Of a stretch of DNA of 64,000 nt, positions 42,993 to 54,065 are shown in pieces. This DNA is from Imbricaverruca yamaguchii (taxonomy: Eukaryota > Arthropoda > Thecostraca > Neoverrucidae): NCBI GenBank assembly GCA_034440575.1, contig JAOTOL010001398.1:1-64000 (forward strand), written 5' to 3'. The notes below the pieces were generated by a model. It saw only the letters and a program-made list of their open reading frames with translations. It did not search any database and was not told the origin of the DNA. Position 1 is the first letter of the stretch. Each line of letters starts with the position of its first letter. Both the position numbers and the translations under genes were made by a program.

Positions 42993-43271
42993 CTTGGTCG
43001 TGATTAAAACTGGGTAATTTTCCATTCGCAGCCATCCAGCAGTCGAGGCACACATTGGCCGAGTACTCTGGCAAGCGGCCGCACGCTTGGTCGTGGTTAA
43101 AACTTGATAATTTGTCATTCGTAGCCATCCAGCAGTCGAGGCACACATTGGCCGAGTACTCTGGCAAGCGGCCGCACGCTTGGTCGTGGTTAAAACTTGA
43201 TAATTTGTCATTCGTAGCCATCCAGCAGTCGAGGCACACATTGGCCGAGTACTCTGGCAAGCGGCCGCACC
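42993..43271. repeat. Three 93-bp tandem repeats, open as a 31-residue Cys repeat on the minus strand
   Basis: GCCATCCAGCAGTCGAGGCA recurs at 43031, 43124 and 43217. On the minus strand each unit reads CGRLPEYSANVCLDCWMA then TNDKLSSFNHDQA without stop. It lies 170 bp downstream of gene 2's stop, so it may be 3' UTR or a separate small frame (42988-43419). Confidence 0.85.
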
Positions 43272-43443
43272 GTAGAGCTGCCGTTTCCGCAGCGGCACAA
43301 CCGCCCGCAGAGCGGCGCCGGTCTGCGTGCGTCCCCGCCCATGCTTCCGCCTTGTGACCGCGTCTGGCAGTCCCACAGCGTGACGCCACCGCCTGGGTCG
43401 TGGCGTGACGTCGCGTCACCGCCGGGGTGGTGACGCGACGTCA

Positions 43444-43543
43444 TCACTGCTGCAGGAAGTGCAGCGTCATGTCGGCGGCCGACGGCTGCATGTCCAGCTG
43501 CGGCATGTCCACCTGCTGGACTTCCGGCAGGACGAACAGCGCC

Positions 43544-43628
<85 letters not shown>

Positions 43629-46316
43629 GTGGTGGTGATGATGGTGATGCTGATGGTGGTCGTCAGGCGGGAGCAGTGGCACCTGCGCCTGCAGCGCGGG
43701 CGGCTCGGCCAGCTTCAGCTCGTGCACGGTTGCGGCGTCGACCGCCGATGGCGGCAGAGGCGGCGGCGGCGGCGGCGCGATCTGCACCAGCACCTGCTGG
43801 TACTGCACGCGCGGCCGGATCTGCACGAAGCCCGGGTGGTCGGCCGGCAGCGGCGGCGCCGCCGTCGGCCGCTGGCGCACGTGCAGCACCAGGTTGGGCG
43901 GCGGCTGCGGCTGCGGCGGTCGAGGCCTCGGCCGTGGCGGCGGCGGCTCGTCCATCACCGTCTGCACGGGCATGTCGTCGGCCACCTCGCGGTCGGCCGG
44001 CTCGCGCGCCGCGTGCGTGCGCATGTGCATCTTGAGGTGCGTGGTCTGCGTGAAGCCGCGCGTGCACACCGTGCACACGTAGGGCCGCTCGCCGGTGTGC
44101 ACGCGCCGGTGCCGCTGCAGCTGCGTGGCGGTGGTGAAGCGGCGACTGCACGTGACGCACGGGTGCGGCTTCTCGCCGCTGTGCGTGCGCGAGTGGATCT
44201 TGAGCGTGACGTTGCGCGCGAAGTCCTTGCCGCACACGTGGCACTGGAACGGCCGCTCGCCCGAGTGGATCTTGCCGTGCTGCGACAGCGCCGTGTTGTC
44301 GATGAACCGTTTGCCGCACACGTTGCACTGCAGCGGCCGCTCGCCCGTGTGGATCATGGCGTGCCGCTTCAGCTTGCAGTTGGTCTTGAACTCCTTGCCG
44401 CAGATGTCGCACAGGTAGGAGCGGTGCGGCGCGTGGCGCAGCGTGTGCGCCTCCAGCAGCGGCAGCGCGGCGAACGCGCGCGGACACATGACGCACTTGA
44501 ACGGCAGGCGCGCCTCGTCCGGGTCGACGCCGTGCACGCGACTGTGGTACTCGAGGATGCGGCGCTGCGGGAACGCGCGCGTGCACACGGCGCAGCGGAA
44601 CGGCCGCTCGGTCGAGTGCACGCGCGCGTGCAGCACGAGCACGTCCAGCCGCGTGTACGTGCGGGCGCACAGCTCGCACGCGAACGTCTGCTGGTCGGCG
44701 TCGTGCAGCCGCTGGTGGCGGCGCAGCGCCGTCAGGTGCGACAGGCGCCGGCCGCACTGCACGCACGAGAAGCGGCCGTCGGCGGGCGGCCGGCGCGCCG
44801 GCGCGCCGCGATGGTCGCGCATGTGGTAGTCGAGCAGGCAGCGCAGCTCGTACGCCTTCTGGCACAGCGGGCACTGGTGCGCCTTGACGGACGTGTGCTG
44901 GCGGCTGTGCGCCGCCAGCGAGTCGAAGCGGCTGTAGCGGCGCGCGCAGACGTCGCACTGGAACGACTGGCGGCCGGTGTGCAGGCGCTTGTGGCGCGAC
45001 AGCGCCTGCCGGTGCGCCAGCTGCCGGCCGCACACGTCGCACTCGTACGGGTGCTGGTGGCGGCCGGCGGCGGCGGCGGCGGCGGCGGCACGCGGCTTGG
45101 CGCCGTCTGGCGTCATCGCGTCGTCGGCGGGGTCGGTGCGCGTCGCCGGCTCCGTGCCGGGAAGCGCGTCGGCCGCCGACCACCTCTCCGCGCCGTCGGC
45201 CAGCGCGGCGCCGTCGGCGTCGACGTCCGAGCCGTCGGCCTCCCTGTCCGACGATTCGTCGCGCCACCGCCGCCGCCTCACGGCGCGCGCGCTGCGCCGC
45301 AGCGTCGCCGACGGCTGCTGGCGGCGCGGCCGGCACGGGTGGCGCGCCAGCAGGCAGCGGTGCGCGAACGTCTGGCGACACGCGTCGCACCGCACGCGGC
45401 CCGACGGCGAGTGCGTGGCGCAGTGCAGCAGCAGGCCGCGCCAGGAGCGCGCCGTGCGACCGCACCGGTCGCACGCGTACAGCGCCGTCGCCGCCGCCTC
45501 GGCTCCTGCCGCCGTCGGCGACGTCGGCGGCGACGGCGGCGGCGACGGCGACGGCGGCTCGCCGTCCTCGGCCGCGTGCGCCGCCTGGTGGTGGCGCAGC
45601 AGCCAGCGGTAGGCGAACGCGCCGCCGCACTGGTCGCAGAATACGGACTTGCGGCGCGTGTGCGCGCGCACGTGCTCGACCAGCTCGTCCAGGCCGGCGA
45701 ACGGCCGCCGGCACTCCTCGCAGACGAGCCGGCCGCCCTCCTCGGCCGACGTCGACTCCGGCTCCCGGGCCGAGACGGAGCGCAGCGTCGGCGCCGACTG
45801 CGGCGCCGACGCCGACGCCGAGACGCCGTCGGCCGCCGGATCGGCGGCCGGCGCCAGCCGACTGGACCGGCGCGTCGTGCCCGCCCGCGGCGGCGACGCG
45901 CCGGTCGTGTGCTGGCCCACGTGCTGCTGCAGCCCGACCACGTCGCCGAACCGCGCCTTGCACAGGCCGCACTGGAACGGCAGTCGCAGGTCGCCGTCGC
46001 CGTCGCCGGACAGCCGCTCCGGTCGCCGCCGCTTCCGCTTGTCGCCGCCGGCGTCTCTGGCGTCGTCGGCGGCCGGCGGCGAGCGGTCGGCATCCGCCGC
46101 GATCTCGACGCCAGCGTCCGGCACCCGGTCGCCGCCCGAGTCGCGTGGCGAGGTCTCGACGGCCACCCGTGCTGCGATCGCAAGGCCGGCGCGTGCTGAG
46201 GTCCGCGCGCCGGGCGGTGTCGACCTCTTGACGCTTGACTCGACTCCAACCGCCTCCCTGCTCCCATTGGCTACCGGCGGGACTGCAACAATGTCCAGCA
46301 CGGACCCTGGCGTCAC
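43444..46316 (-). CDS. C2H2 zinc-finger protein, main part (17 fingers, His/Gln-rich tail)
   Basis: Likely a nuclear DNA-binding regulator. Counting from 46316: basic KRKRRRPERL (residues 93-102, NLS-like), first finger FQCGLCKARF...H...H (114-136), four spaced fingers (one ends H...C-R-P, degenerate), then twelve fingers in a tight run from about 45.05 to 44.02 kb. Fingers 13-17 (44425-44018) have TGERP/SGERP/SGEKP linkers. A Pro-rich region, a His run and a long Gln run (CAG repeat, 43550-43623) follow. In the zinc-finger frame the protein ends as an Arg/Ser/Cys-rich tail at 43467. One frame over, a G/C-third-position frame reads ALFVLPEVQQVDMPQLDMQ and ends LHFLQQ with two TGAs at 43444, which looks like the true C-terminus. 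The orthologue is not recognised. Confidence 0.82.
43550..43623 (-). repeat. (CAG)n trinucleotide repeat, about 24 copies
   Basis: CTG on the plus strand, CAG on the coding minus strand, reading poly-Gln in the zinc-finger frame and poly-Ala in the frame of the likely C-terminus. Confidence 0.95.
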
Positions 46317-46790
46317 TCCAACTACTGTCCACCACGGACCCCGGCGTCACTGCAACACTGTCCACCACGGACCCTAGCGTCACTGCACTACTGTCCACCA
46401 CGGACCCCGGCGTCACTGCAACACTGTCCACCACGGACCCTAGCGTCACTGCACTACTGTCCACCACGGACCCCGGCGTCACTGCAACACTGTCCACCAC
46501 GGACCCCGGCGTCACTGCAACACTGTCCAGCACGGACCCCGGCGTCACTGCAACACTGTCCACCACGGACCCCGGCGTCACTGCAACACTGTCCACCACG
46601 GACCCCGGCGTCACTGCACCACTGTCCACTACGGACCCCGGCGTCACTGCAACACTGTCCACCTACGGACCCCGGCGTCACTGCAACACTGTCCACCACG
46701 GACCCCGGCGTCACTGCAACACTGTCCACCACGGACCCCGGCGTCACTGCACCACTGTCCACTACGGACCCCGGCGGCACTGCACCTCCA
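46280..46790 (-). repeat. 33-bp coding minisatellite, 11-residue repeats, about 15 copies
   Basis: Plus-strand unit ACCACGGACCCCGGCGTCAC plus TGCAACACTGTCC. On the minus strand it reads PGSVVDSVAVT in three successive frames, separated by one extra base near 46662 and another near 46322. The same peptide in all three frames argues for one coding array with two indels. Confidence 0.92.
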
Positions 46791-47383
46791 CCCGGCACCG
46801 TGGACGGCCGTCCGGCGGGGGCTCCAGCACGTCCTTCCACACCGTCTGCCGCGCCGTCCGTCCCGCCGCCGGGCGACGGGCGGGCCGCGCGCCGGCCGTG
46901 CTTCCTGGCGTGTCGGTGCAGCTCGCCCGGCTGCGAGAACGTCTTGCGGCAGACGGCGCAGGCCGGTGTCGAGCCGTGCGCGCGGCCGTGCGCCGCCAGC
47001 GCCAGCCGGTCGGCGAACCGCAGCCCGCACGTGTCGCACCAGAACGGCGCCGTCGCCGCCGACGCCGCGACACCTCCGTCGGAGCCGAGCCGATCTGTGC
47101 CGACGGCTGCCGCAACAGGCTCGGCGTGCTCTACGGCGGCCTCTGCAGCTGCAGGCGCGGCATCCTCTGTGGCAGCGGCTGCCGCAACAGGCTCGGCGTG
47201 CTCTACGGCGGCTTCTGCAGCTGCAGGCGCGGCATCCTCTGTGGCAGCGGCTGCAGCAGCGAGTTCGGCTTGTTCTGCGGCAGCGTCTCCAGCAGCAGGT
47301 TCGGCGCTGCCTGCGGCGGAGTCTGTGGCGGGTTCTGCAGCGGTTTCTGCAGATGGAGGCAGCGGGTTGGATTGATTTTGCAC
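46791..47383 (-). CDS. C2H2 zinc-finger protein, upstream part (2 fingers), 5' partial
   Basis: An Ala/Glu-rich region with an internal repeat of about 26-29 residues (EAAVEHAEPVAAA, TEDAAPAAA), then two fingers at about 47044-46900: FWCDTCGLRFADRL...H...H and PACAVCRKTFSQPGEL...H...H. It then runs straight into the 11-residue array and, if two single bases are discounted, into the main finger block. An in-frame TAA lies just above 47383 and no ATG is present, so an upstream exon or an acceptor near 47350 (CATCTGCAG) is likely. Confidence 0.72.
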
Positions 47384-47454
47384 GGATTATATGAAGAAAA
47401 AAAGAGTGCATGAGGAAGTAGCTCGCTTCCAAGAGGTGATACCCATTTGAACAC

Positions 47455-48165
47455 GAAACCAGGGCTGGAGATCTCTCACCCAGCTAAGGGTCACAGACTA
47501 CATTTTCATGACGTATTTTCCAATTAAGCAGGGAAAATAACAAATTAGCATGGGCATGGTATCTCAAACCAGTGGGTCCAGACCCCAGCCCCGACCCACC
47601 CAGGATATCTATCCATGTGCAAGGAACATTCGTAGTGTTTTATCACCAGCAACGATTGCCTTCTTTGAGCTAACAATCTCTCTGATAATTTCAGTCCGAA
47701 AGGCATCGTGCTACATGCTACTGATACCATTGATATCTACACTTCCACAAATTGTGTTATAGAATCAGTTTGTCCCGCAGAAATGGTGTTGGACGGAATG
47801 GAGCATTGACAGTAATGTAGTAAAGTCGTGAAGCGTTCAGACAGATACGCTGGGAGTTTTTAAAAAAAGTGACTTCCATATGACTAAGTGAACACTCACT
47901 AAACAAGATGGCCAGCTTCAGGCAAACAAAACAAAAGCACCACCATGCATTCAACTTTATCACATAGCCACTACCAGACTAAATTGTTGATTCTTCTTGA
48001 CCTCAGTATATCCAGCCATGCATAAATGGATTTCTGTGAAATTCCTCTTAACTGTTGCTTGAAAACAACAATTACGGCAGCACAAAGTACACTTTGAAGC
48101 TGGGAGTCAGCGGGCGTTCTTCCTGCCACATGCGGATATGAAGCAGGAGTGCATGTTGGTTGGCT
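47455..48165. other. No gene seen; possible upstream region of gene 2
   Basis: A/T-rich, no exon or domain. Gene 2's first exon and promoter may lie here or further right, but I cannot point to them. Confidence 0.45.
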
Positions 48166-48168
48166 AGC

Positions 48169-48325
48169 TGGTTATTGGTTTTACGACACATCGACCGTTG
48201 AGTCATGCAGCGTCGCCAACCTCTCACGCCGATTGGTCTCTGGCGAAGAGTAGCGACAGGCGAGACTCGAGCCCACAACCTTTCGATTGTGAGACGAGCA
48301 ACTTACCCCTAGACTACTCGTCCCC
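48169..48325 (-). mobile_element. SINE family 1, minus orientation
   Basis: Reverse complement of the full SINE. Flanks AGGAGTGCATG on both sides. Confidence 0.92.
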
Positions 48326-48579
48326 AGGAGTGCATGCCATATGTTTGACACATCATGCATCACGAACAGCATGCCTGACGTCGACGTACCTGGCATGCTT
48401 TTTATATCCATTTCCACTGATGGATGCTCGCAGAACCAAAAGCTGCTAACACCAGTCACTGAAAGAAGGCAAATGAGCATGGTTAGCATTTGGTGAATGC
48501 ACAGCGTGACAGAAGTGTGAGTTTGTCATTAAATAAACAGCCCAAGGTATCACCTACGTCATCCACACTAGTTGATTCG

Positions 48580-48737
48580 TTGGTTGTTGGCTTTACGACA
48601 TATCGACCGTTGAGTCATGCAGCGTCGCCAATCTCTCACGCTGATTGGCCGCGGGCGAAGAGTAGCGACAAGTGAGACTCGAACCCACAATCTTTCGATT
48701 GCGAGATGAGCAACGTGTCCCTAGACCACTCGTCCCC
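48580..48737 (-). mobile_element. SINE family 1, minus orientation
   Basis: Complete copy. ACACTAGTTGA flanks both ends. Confidence 0.92.
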
Positions 48738-49010
48738 CACACTAGTTGAAATCGCACCAAGAAAACCACTCTGCTGAAAGCAGTCCTAAGATCAAAATAA
48801 TTATTTTTATTTGGGTCTTGGGCATTACATTTGGGCTTCAGTGCACATACATACAATAATATGACAGGTAATGTATAATGAGGCAATGCAGGTGTCATTT
48901 CAGTTCAATACCACTTCTAGCAACATTCCAAGGCAGACGAATTCCACTGCCCTTGTCATAGTGACGAATACATTCGTGGTTGCATACATAATTTGGATAA
49001 GGGCACTGTC

Positions 49011-49170
49011 GGTTGGTTATTGGTTTTACGACACGTCGACCGTTGAGTCATGTAGCGTCACCAATCTCTCACGCCGACCGGTCGCGGGCGAAGAGTAGCG
49101 ACAAGTGAGACTCGAACCAACAACCTTTCGATTGTGAGACGAGCAACTTACCCCTAGACTACTCGCCCCC
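49011..49170 (-). mobile_element. SINE family 1, minus orientation
   Basis: Complete copy. Flanks ATAAGGGCACTGT and ATAAGTGCACTGT, one mismatch. Confidence 0.9.
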
Positions 49171-49711
49171 ATATAAGTGCACTGTTATCTCCTAAAAAAG
49201 GAGGAGGTGAAAAACCCTACATCCACCTTTGCGTGAAGACTCATTAAATGATGGCTGCAGAGATTGATCTTGGACCACTTACATATAGTAATTCACACTA
49301 CAAACAATCCTACCAGTTCAGAGCTCACAGCTCCGTCATCATTTCATGTTGTAATTCATGGTATCCTTTCAAGGCCTTCTTACCCCATTTATTAAATAAG
49401 TGCCCGTCATATCCCGACTGCACCAGTTATTCACGGATATCCCGCAGATGCTTCCGAACCTGGGTAAGTGTACACTGAGCTTTCTCCACTGATTGGAGGC
49501 TGTCACGGCATCCAGCATGGACAGTGTGGCGACTACACAGTATCTGTCCAGTTGGCAAGTATGATAGTGAGCAGAGGAGCACACCGCTGCGTTCATTCAT
49601 TAGCATTGTGCATGTGCATTTTTCATGTATTCAAAGGAGCCATTGTGGTGCTCATTCAGAGGCTCCAGCAGGATAGCCCAACCCAAGGCTGTATAGTTGG
49701 CTATCGGAGTT

Positions 49712-49875
49712 TGGTTGGTTGGTTATTGGTTTACGACACATCGACCGTTAAGTCACGTAGCGTCGCCAATCTCTCACGCCGATTGGTCGCGGGCGAAGAG
49801 TGGCGACAGGTGAGACTCGAACCCACAATATTTCGATTGTGAGACGAGCAACTTACCCCTAGGCCACTCGTCCCC
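49712..49875 (-). mobile_element. SINE family 1, minus orientation
   Basis: Complete copy; the flanking duplication is not clear (GTATA only). Confidence 0.9.
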
Positions 49876-51190
49876 GTATACAGAGGTAAAATCACAAACG
49901 TCTGCGCACCTTTCTGCGCAGGTTGCCTTATGACGCGTCACCCGCCCGCGCCGTAACCACGAATGGACATGGGCCGGGCACAAGACTCAAAGTGGTGAAT
50001 TGCCTCGAATAAACGTTTTCTTTCCAGCAACGAAACAAAATCTGCAGGCACGCCTTTTTCATTCAGAGCAGTGCCATTTTTATTAGCGTGAGATCACAAG
50101 CTCAGTCTAGGGAATGCAGGACTTCCCTCTCGCGGCACTTACTTTATAGCGATAGGGTCACAGGGGCATGTGAAGACGATGTGTTGGACTTGGGTGGCGC
50201 TGATGGAGCAGATACCCTCGCAGCCTTAGAAAGGTGCGAAAGGGCGTCAGTATTTTGAGTGCATTCACAGACATTACTAACTTTAAATTAACCAACTCGC
50301 CCCATCCGATCACATGAAGGCCATGTGCATGGACGCACCCATGTGTCATTGTGAAATTGTTGCATAATTATCGAGACTTGCATGGAGACAATACACGGTA
50401 CTTTTTCGGTATTTATCTTGAAGTCAGAGTAGATCGAACCAGGATTGTCCATCAAAACGCATTTCCCACTGTTCCTCAGTGGGAAGAGACCTGAAGTCAT
50501 GCCACGAATCAGCATAAGCCAGCACATAACAACTAAGCATCCATCCTTTTTTGTAAGGGGAGGCCTCCATCTGAGAGGTGCTTTCTTCACATGTACCTTA
50601 CCTTCTGGGGATGAGGCTGAAAGGGTGGGGTGCACTTCAATGGGAGTAGACTGTCCATGTGTCTTGGGAGAGGGGTCTACTCCCTGATTGGGTTTTGTCT
50701 ACCAGGGGTAAGGTGCAGGGTTGCAGTCAGAATCCTCAAGAGCTTCATATGGCTCATCCAGGTGAACCTCCTGCCACTAAGGAGGCAGTAACCTAGTCAG
50801 GGTCGTATCGTTGCATATCTCTGCGGGGTTCTCGTATCCCCCAGCAAATGCTAGCTTTGGCTCACCTCATCTCCAATGAGTTAAAACTTTGAAATCGGAC
50901 CCCGCTGGGTGTACTCCCGATCAATTTGAGCCCACCCATTGGCTGCATACACTGTGAGCCAACAATTAATTTCATGAACCTACATCTATGGCCATGCCCC
51001 CTTCCCCTGGTGCGCCATTGCATGCAAATGCATTTGGGCTTCATCTGAGTTTGCTGCAAACAATGGCAATGACAAACGATGACAAAAGACAAGAGAATGC
51101 AGTCAGCAAATATACTGTATTTTGCTGCCATTCTGAAGCAAACTCAAAATAAATTGTTTTCGTGAAGGATGAAGGACCACAGAAGTCGTC
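49876..51190. other. No gene seen
   Basis: Short open frames only, no domains, no repeat family I recognise. Confidence 0.45.
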
Positions 51191-51193
51191 CAA

Positions 51194-51238
51194 CTCAGTT
51201 AATATGTCTGCCACCCACAGGCAGACATATTAACTGAG
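51194..51238. repeat. Perfect 19-bp inverted repeat, 7-nt loop
   Basis: Arms 51194-51212 and 51220-51238 (CTCAGTTAATATGTCTGCC and its exact complement). Confidence 0.95.
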
Positions 51239-52193
51239 GGCCGACACAAACACAGTGCGCTCAGTCTAGTTCCGTGCATATGGGCGTAATGCTAACCGGT
51301 TCTGGGGGGACAGGTCCATGCCCTCTAACCAATTCATATTCACCCTGCTGTTCACTAATGTAAAGACATGGGCCACAAGAAGGGAAACACAAAGCTATAA
51401 ATGTCCCATGTGAAACACACTGCATTCCAAATATGCTAGAGTCCATGCAAGCAAAGTAAGCACTGACCCACTTGCCAGATGTATTCATTTTATTGTATAT
51501 ATGTGCACAGTCAAGCAAAACAAGTAATGATGTCAGCAGTCAGCAGTGAGCACAAGCAGTTGGAGAGAGTGAAGGAGGTGAACTCATTGTCCCATACAAT
51601 GCCAAGAAGCTGGCAATGGAAGAAGGGATGGAACAAAAATTAAGTCCAGAGGTGAATCCACTGGGAGAGGGCCATGTGGATTTTTTACACTATGTGGGAT
51701 TTTTTTTGTCAGTGGAGAGGCAGTAGCCAGTCTCAATGGCAGACTAATACACTTGGTCACCCTTGACAAATTTGACTGGGGTGCCATGTTACAGCAGTTT
51801 AAATGAATAGCATCTTCCTAGCTCTTGTGTTACTGTTTTGCACATGCTATTTGGTTTGTAATTGTTGCTTATGCTAGGCTAGGTCCTTTCTCATTTCTAA
51901 TATCTCAATTTCTTTATTTCTTCTGAACTTCTTGAGACTATTTGCATTAAGCTGAAATCCTTTAGGCAAATATTTGTGTTGCAAGTGGAAATATATTAAC
52001 TGTGTCACAGCTATGACCTTGTGACCTCACTGATATATAAATGCTCTTTCTTTTTGAAAAAAATGCCCAAAATGGAGGTGTTTAGGCTATATTGTGCTAT
52101 TCCCACTGATGAAATTTGTTTAAAGTATAGCATACCTTGTGGGTATCAAACATCCCAGCCATGTAACAGTCAGGACCATCCAAACCACAGAGG

Positions 52194-52231
52194 GCATCTA
52201 CCTTTGAGCCCAAAGGCTCAAAGGTAGATGC
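52194..52231. repeat. Perfect 17-bp inverted repeat, 4-nt loop
   Basis: Arms 52194-52210 and 52215-52231 (GCATCTACCTTTGAGCC and its exact complement), loop CAAA. Confidence 0.95.
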
Positions 52232-52263
52232 ACGCGGAAAAACGTAGTTCATAAAATAACGTA

Positions 52264-52476
52264 CAACCGCTGTCTTGGAATATTTTATGTCAGAGAAACC
52301 AAACGTAGCATCAGGGATAGGTACAATGAGCACCTGGAAGATGCCAGACTTCGGAGAGAATACACACCTTTAGGCGAACACATGATCAACAAACATTCTA
52401 ACATGGAACACAGCGACACTAACACAAACTTCAAAGTAGAAATTCTAGCAACAGCCATTCTAGCAACACTGATCTG
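52264..52476 (+). mobile_element. Penelope-like element remnant: GIY-YIG-type endonuclease end
   Basis: Reads CLGIFYVRETKRSIRDRY then NEHLEDARLRREY and LGEHMINKHSN before a stop. F-Y-V-x-E-T-x-R-S-x-x-x-R-x-x-E-H matches the usual Y-V-G-E-T...R...E-H signature of Penelope-like GIY-YIG nucleases. No reverse transcriptase is visible upstream. CCCCTGGCCGAAACGTTGAG at 52832-52851 is in keeping with such an element's 3' part. Confidence 0.6.
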
Positions 52477-53279
52477 AAGGTCCTCAAATCTCTACACATA
52501 CTTAATCTATGGCCGCAACTAAACACAAAAACGACATCTTGGTATATCACATAAAATTACATGAACATAAATTATACTTTATGTATTACGCATTACATTC
52601 GATATATGTCTATATATGTGTGTGCATGTATGTGTTGATATGTATATGGACCATCGGCTCGGGCTTCCTCAGAGGATTCTATCTTGACCTAGTTGATTTC
52701 TGGTTTGGAGTTTCTTGAAGTGCCTGCATCAATGAGGATGCTTTTCTGTGATTCACATGTATTTTTTCATGCTTTTTTCCTGCATTTTTTCAATTGTTAA
52801 CCCTGCCATTTTTTATATCACTCCTTACGATGGCCCCTGGCCGAAACGTTGAGTAATATAGCATAATCCCTTATGCTACTTTTGATGTAAACTCAGCACC
52901 TCCTGGTATATTGAGGGTCGTACATTTTGTCTCACTCAATATTGTTTTCTCTAACTTACAACAAAATCACAATACAACATAACCGAACCAAACCTAACCA
53001 AATTTATATGCTTCATGGAGATAAAAGTTTGTAAAATTTATATTGTTGTTTAGTTATTTGGACTTTAGGGAGCATCAACCAGGGTTGATCATTCGCACAT
53101 TTATATTTTTGTTACCTCAAACTGCAATAACACTGATGATATGCTATGGTAATCTTTCACCATGCAATCTAACCCTAACCCAACCCATTGGGATGTACAA
53201 CAGTGTTGGAAAAACTGATGTTTGTTGGTGTCATGCATACCAACACAATATGTTCTCCAGAATTGGGATTAGACTAAAT

Positions 53280-53515
53280 TAAATTTTTTTTTTTCTAGAA
53301 GGGAAAAGGAAAAAAAAAATTTTTTGGTTGGGTCCAACCCCAAAAACAAAATACATAAAAAAAAAAAACAATTTAATGCACCCCACAACAACAAAAAACA
53401 CAACTAACAAAACATAAAATAAAAAAAATACCAAACAAAACATAAAAACCTATTTTGGGTTAAACAAAAAAAAGGAACGGGCTAAAAAAAAAATAAAAAC
53501 AAAAGGCATTTCACA
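53280..53515. other. A-rich low-complexity stretch, suspected poor consensus
   Basis: Runs of A and T with AAC/AAAAC scraps. The flanks (GTGTTGGAAAAACTG... at 53202 and 53606) recur with normal complexity, so a repeat of about 400 bp with a damaged middle is likely. Confidence 0.6.
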
Positions 53516-54065
53516 TGTGAAAAGATGCTATATTTGTGTCAATAAAGTCAATAATTAATTCAATATTTATTCAATATTCATTCAATATTTATCCATATCT
53601 AATCCAGTGTTGGAAAAACTGGAGTTTGTTGGTGTCATGCATACCAATACATTTTGTACTCCAGGATTGTGACTAGACTAAATGAAATATTTTGTACTCC
53701 AGAAGGGAAAACGAAGAACAACATTGTGTGTCAACAACCTGACAACAACTAGCAGTTTCCGCGACCGCAGCGCGCCGACCAGCCAACGTCACTACACATC
53801 CTTGAAAGGCAGTACAAAGCGTACAGAGCATGGTCATTGGTGTTGCACCAAAATTCGTAAAAGACCTTGCTAAAACCGGCTACTCATAACTTGTGGCACT
53901 TCATAGGTGAAAAGACGTTATATTTGTGTCAATGAAGTCAATAATTAATTGAATATTTATTCAATATTGATTCAATATTTATTGAATATTGGTTCAATAT
54001 TTATCAATATTTAATCTGATATGTGACATATTTAGATTAATGAATATCTATTTCATATTACTCTT

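Noticed and set aside
43626..46199. 857-residue plus-strand frame and a 999-residue minus-strand frame
   Set aside because: Both are shadows of the G/C-rich zinc-finger gene and are Arg/Ala/Val-rich without motifs. The zinc-finger frame explains the bases.
49468..49600. Possible LDLa-like exon (GCHGIQHGQCGDYTV)
   Set aside because: Only a short likeness to GQCGDY, with no acidic Ca-binding end, no clear splice sites and no partner exons.
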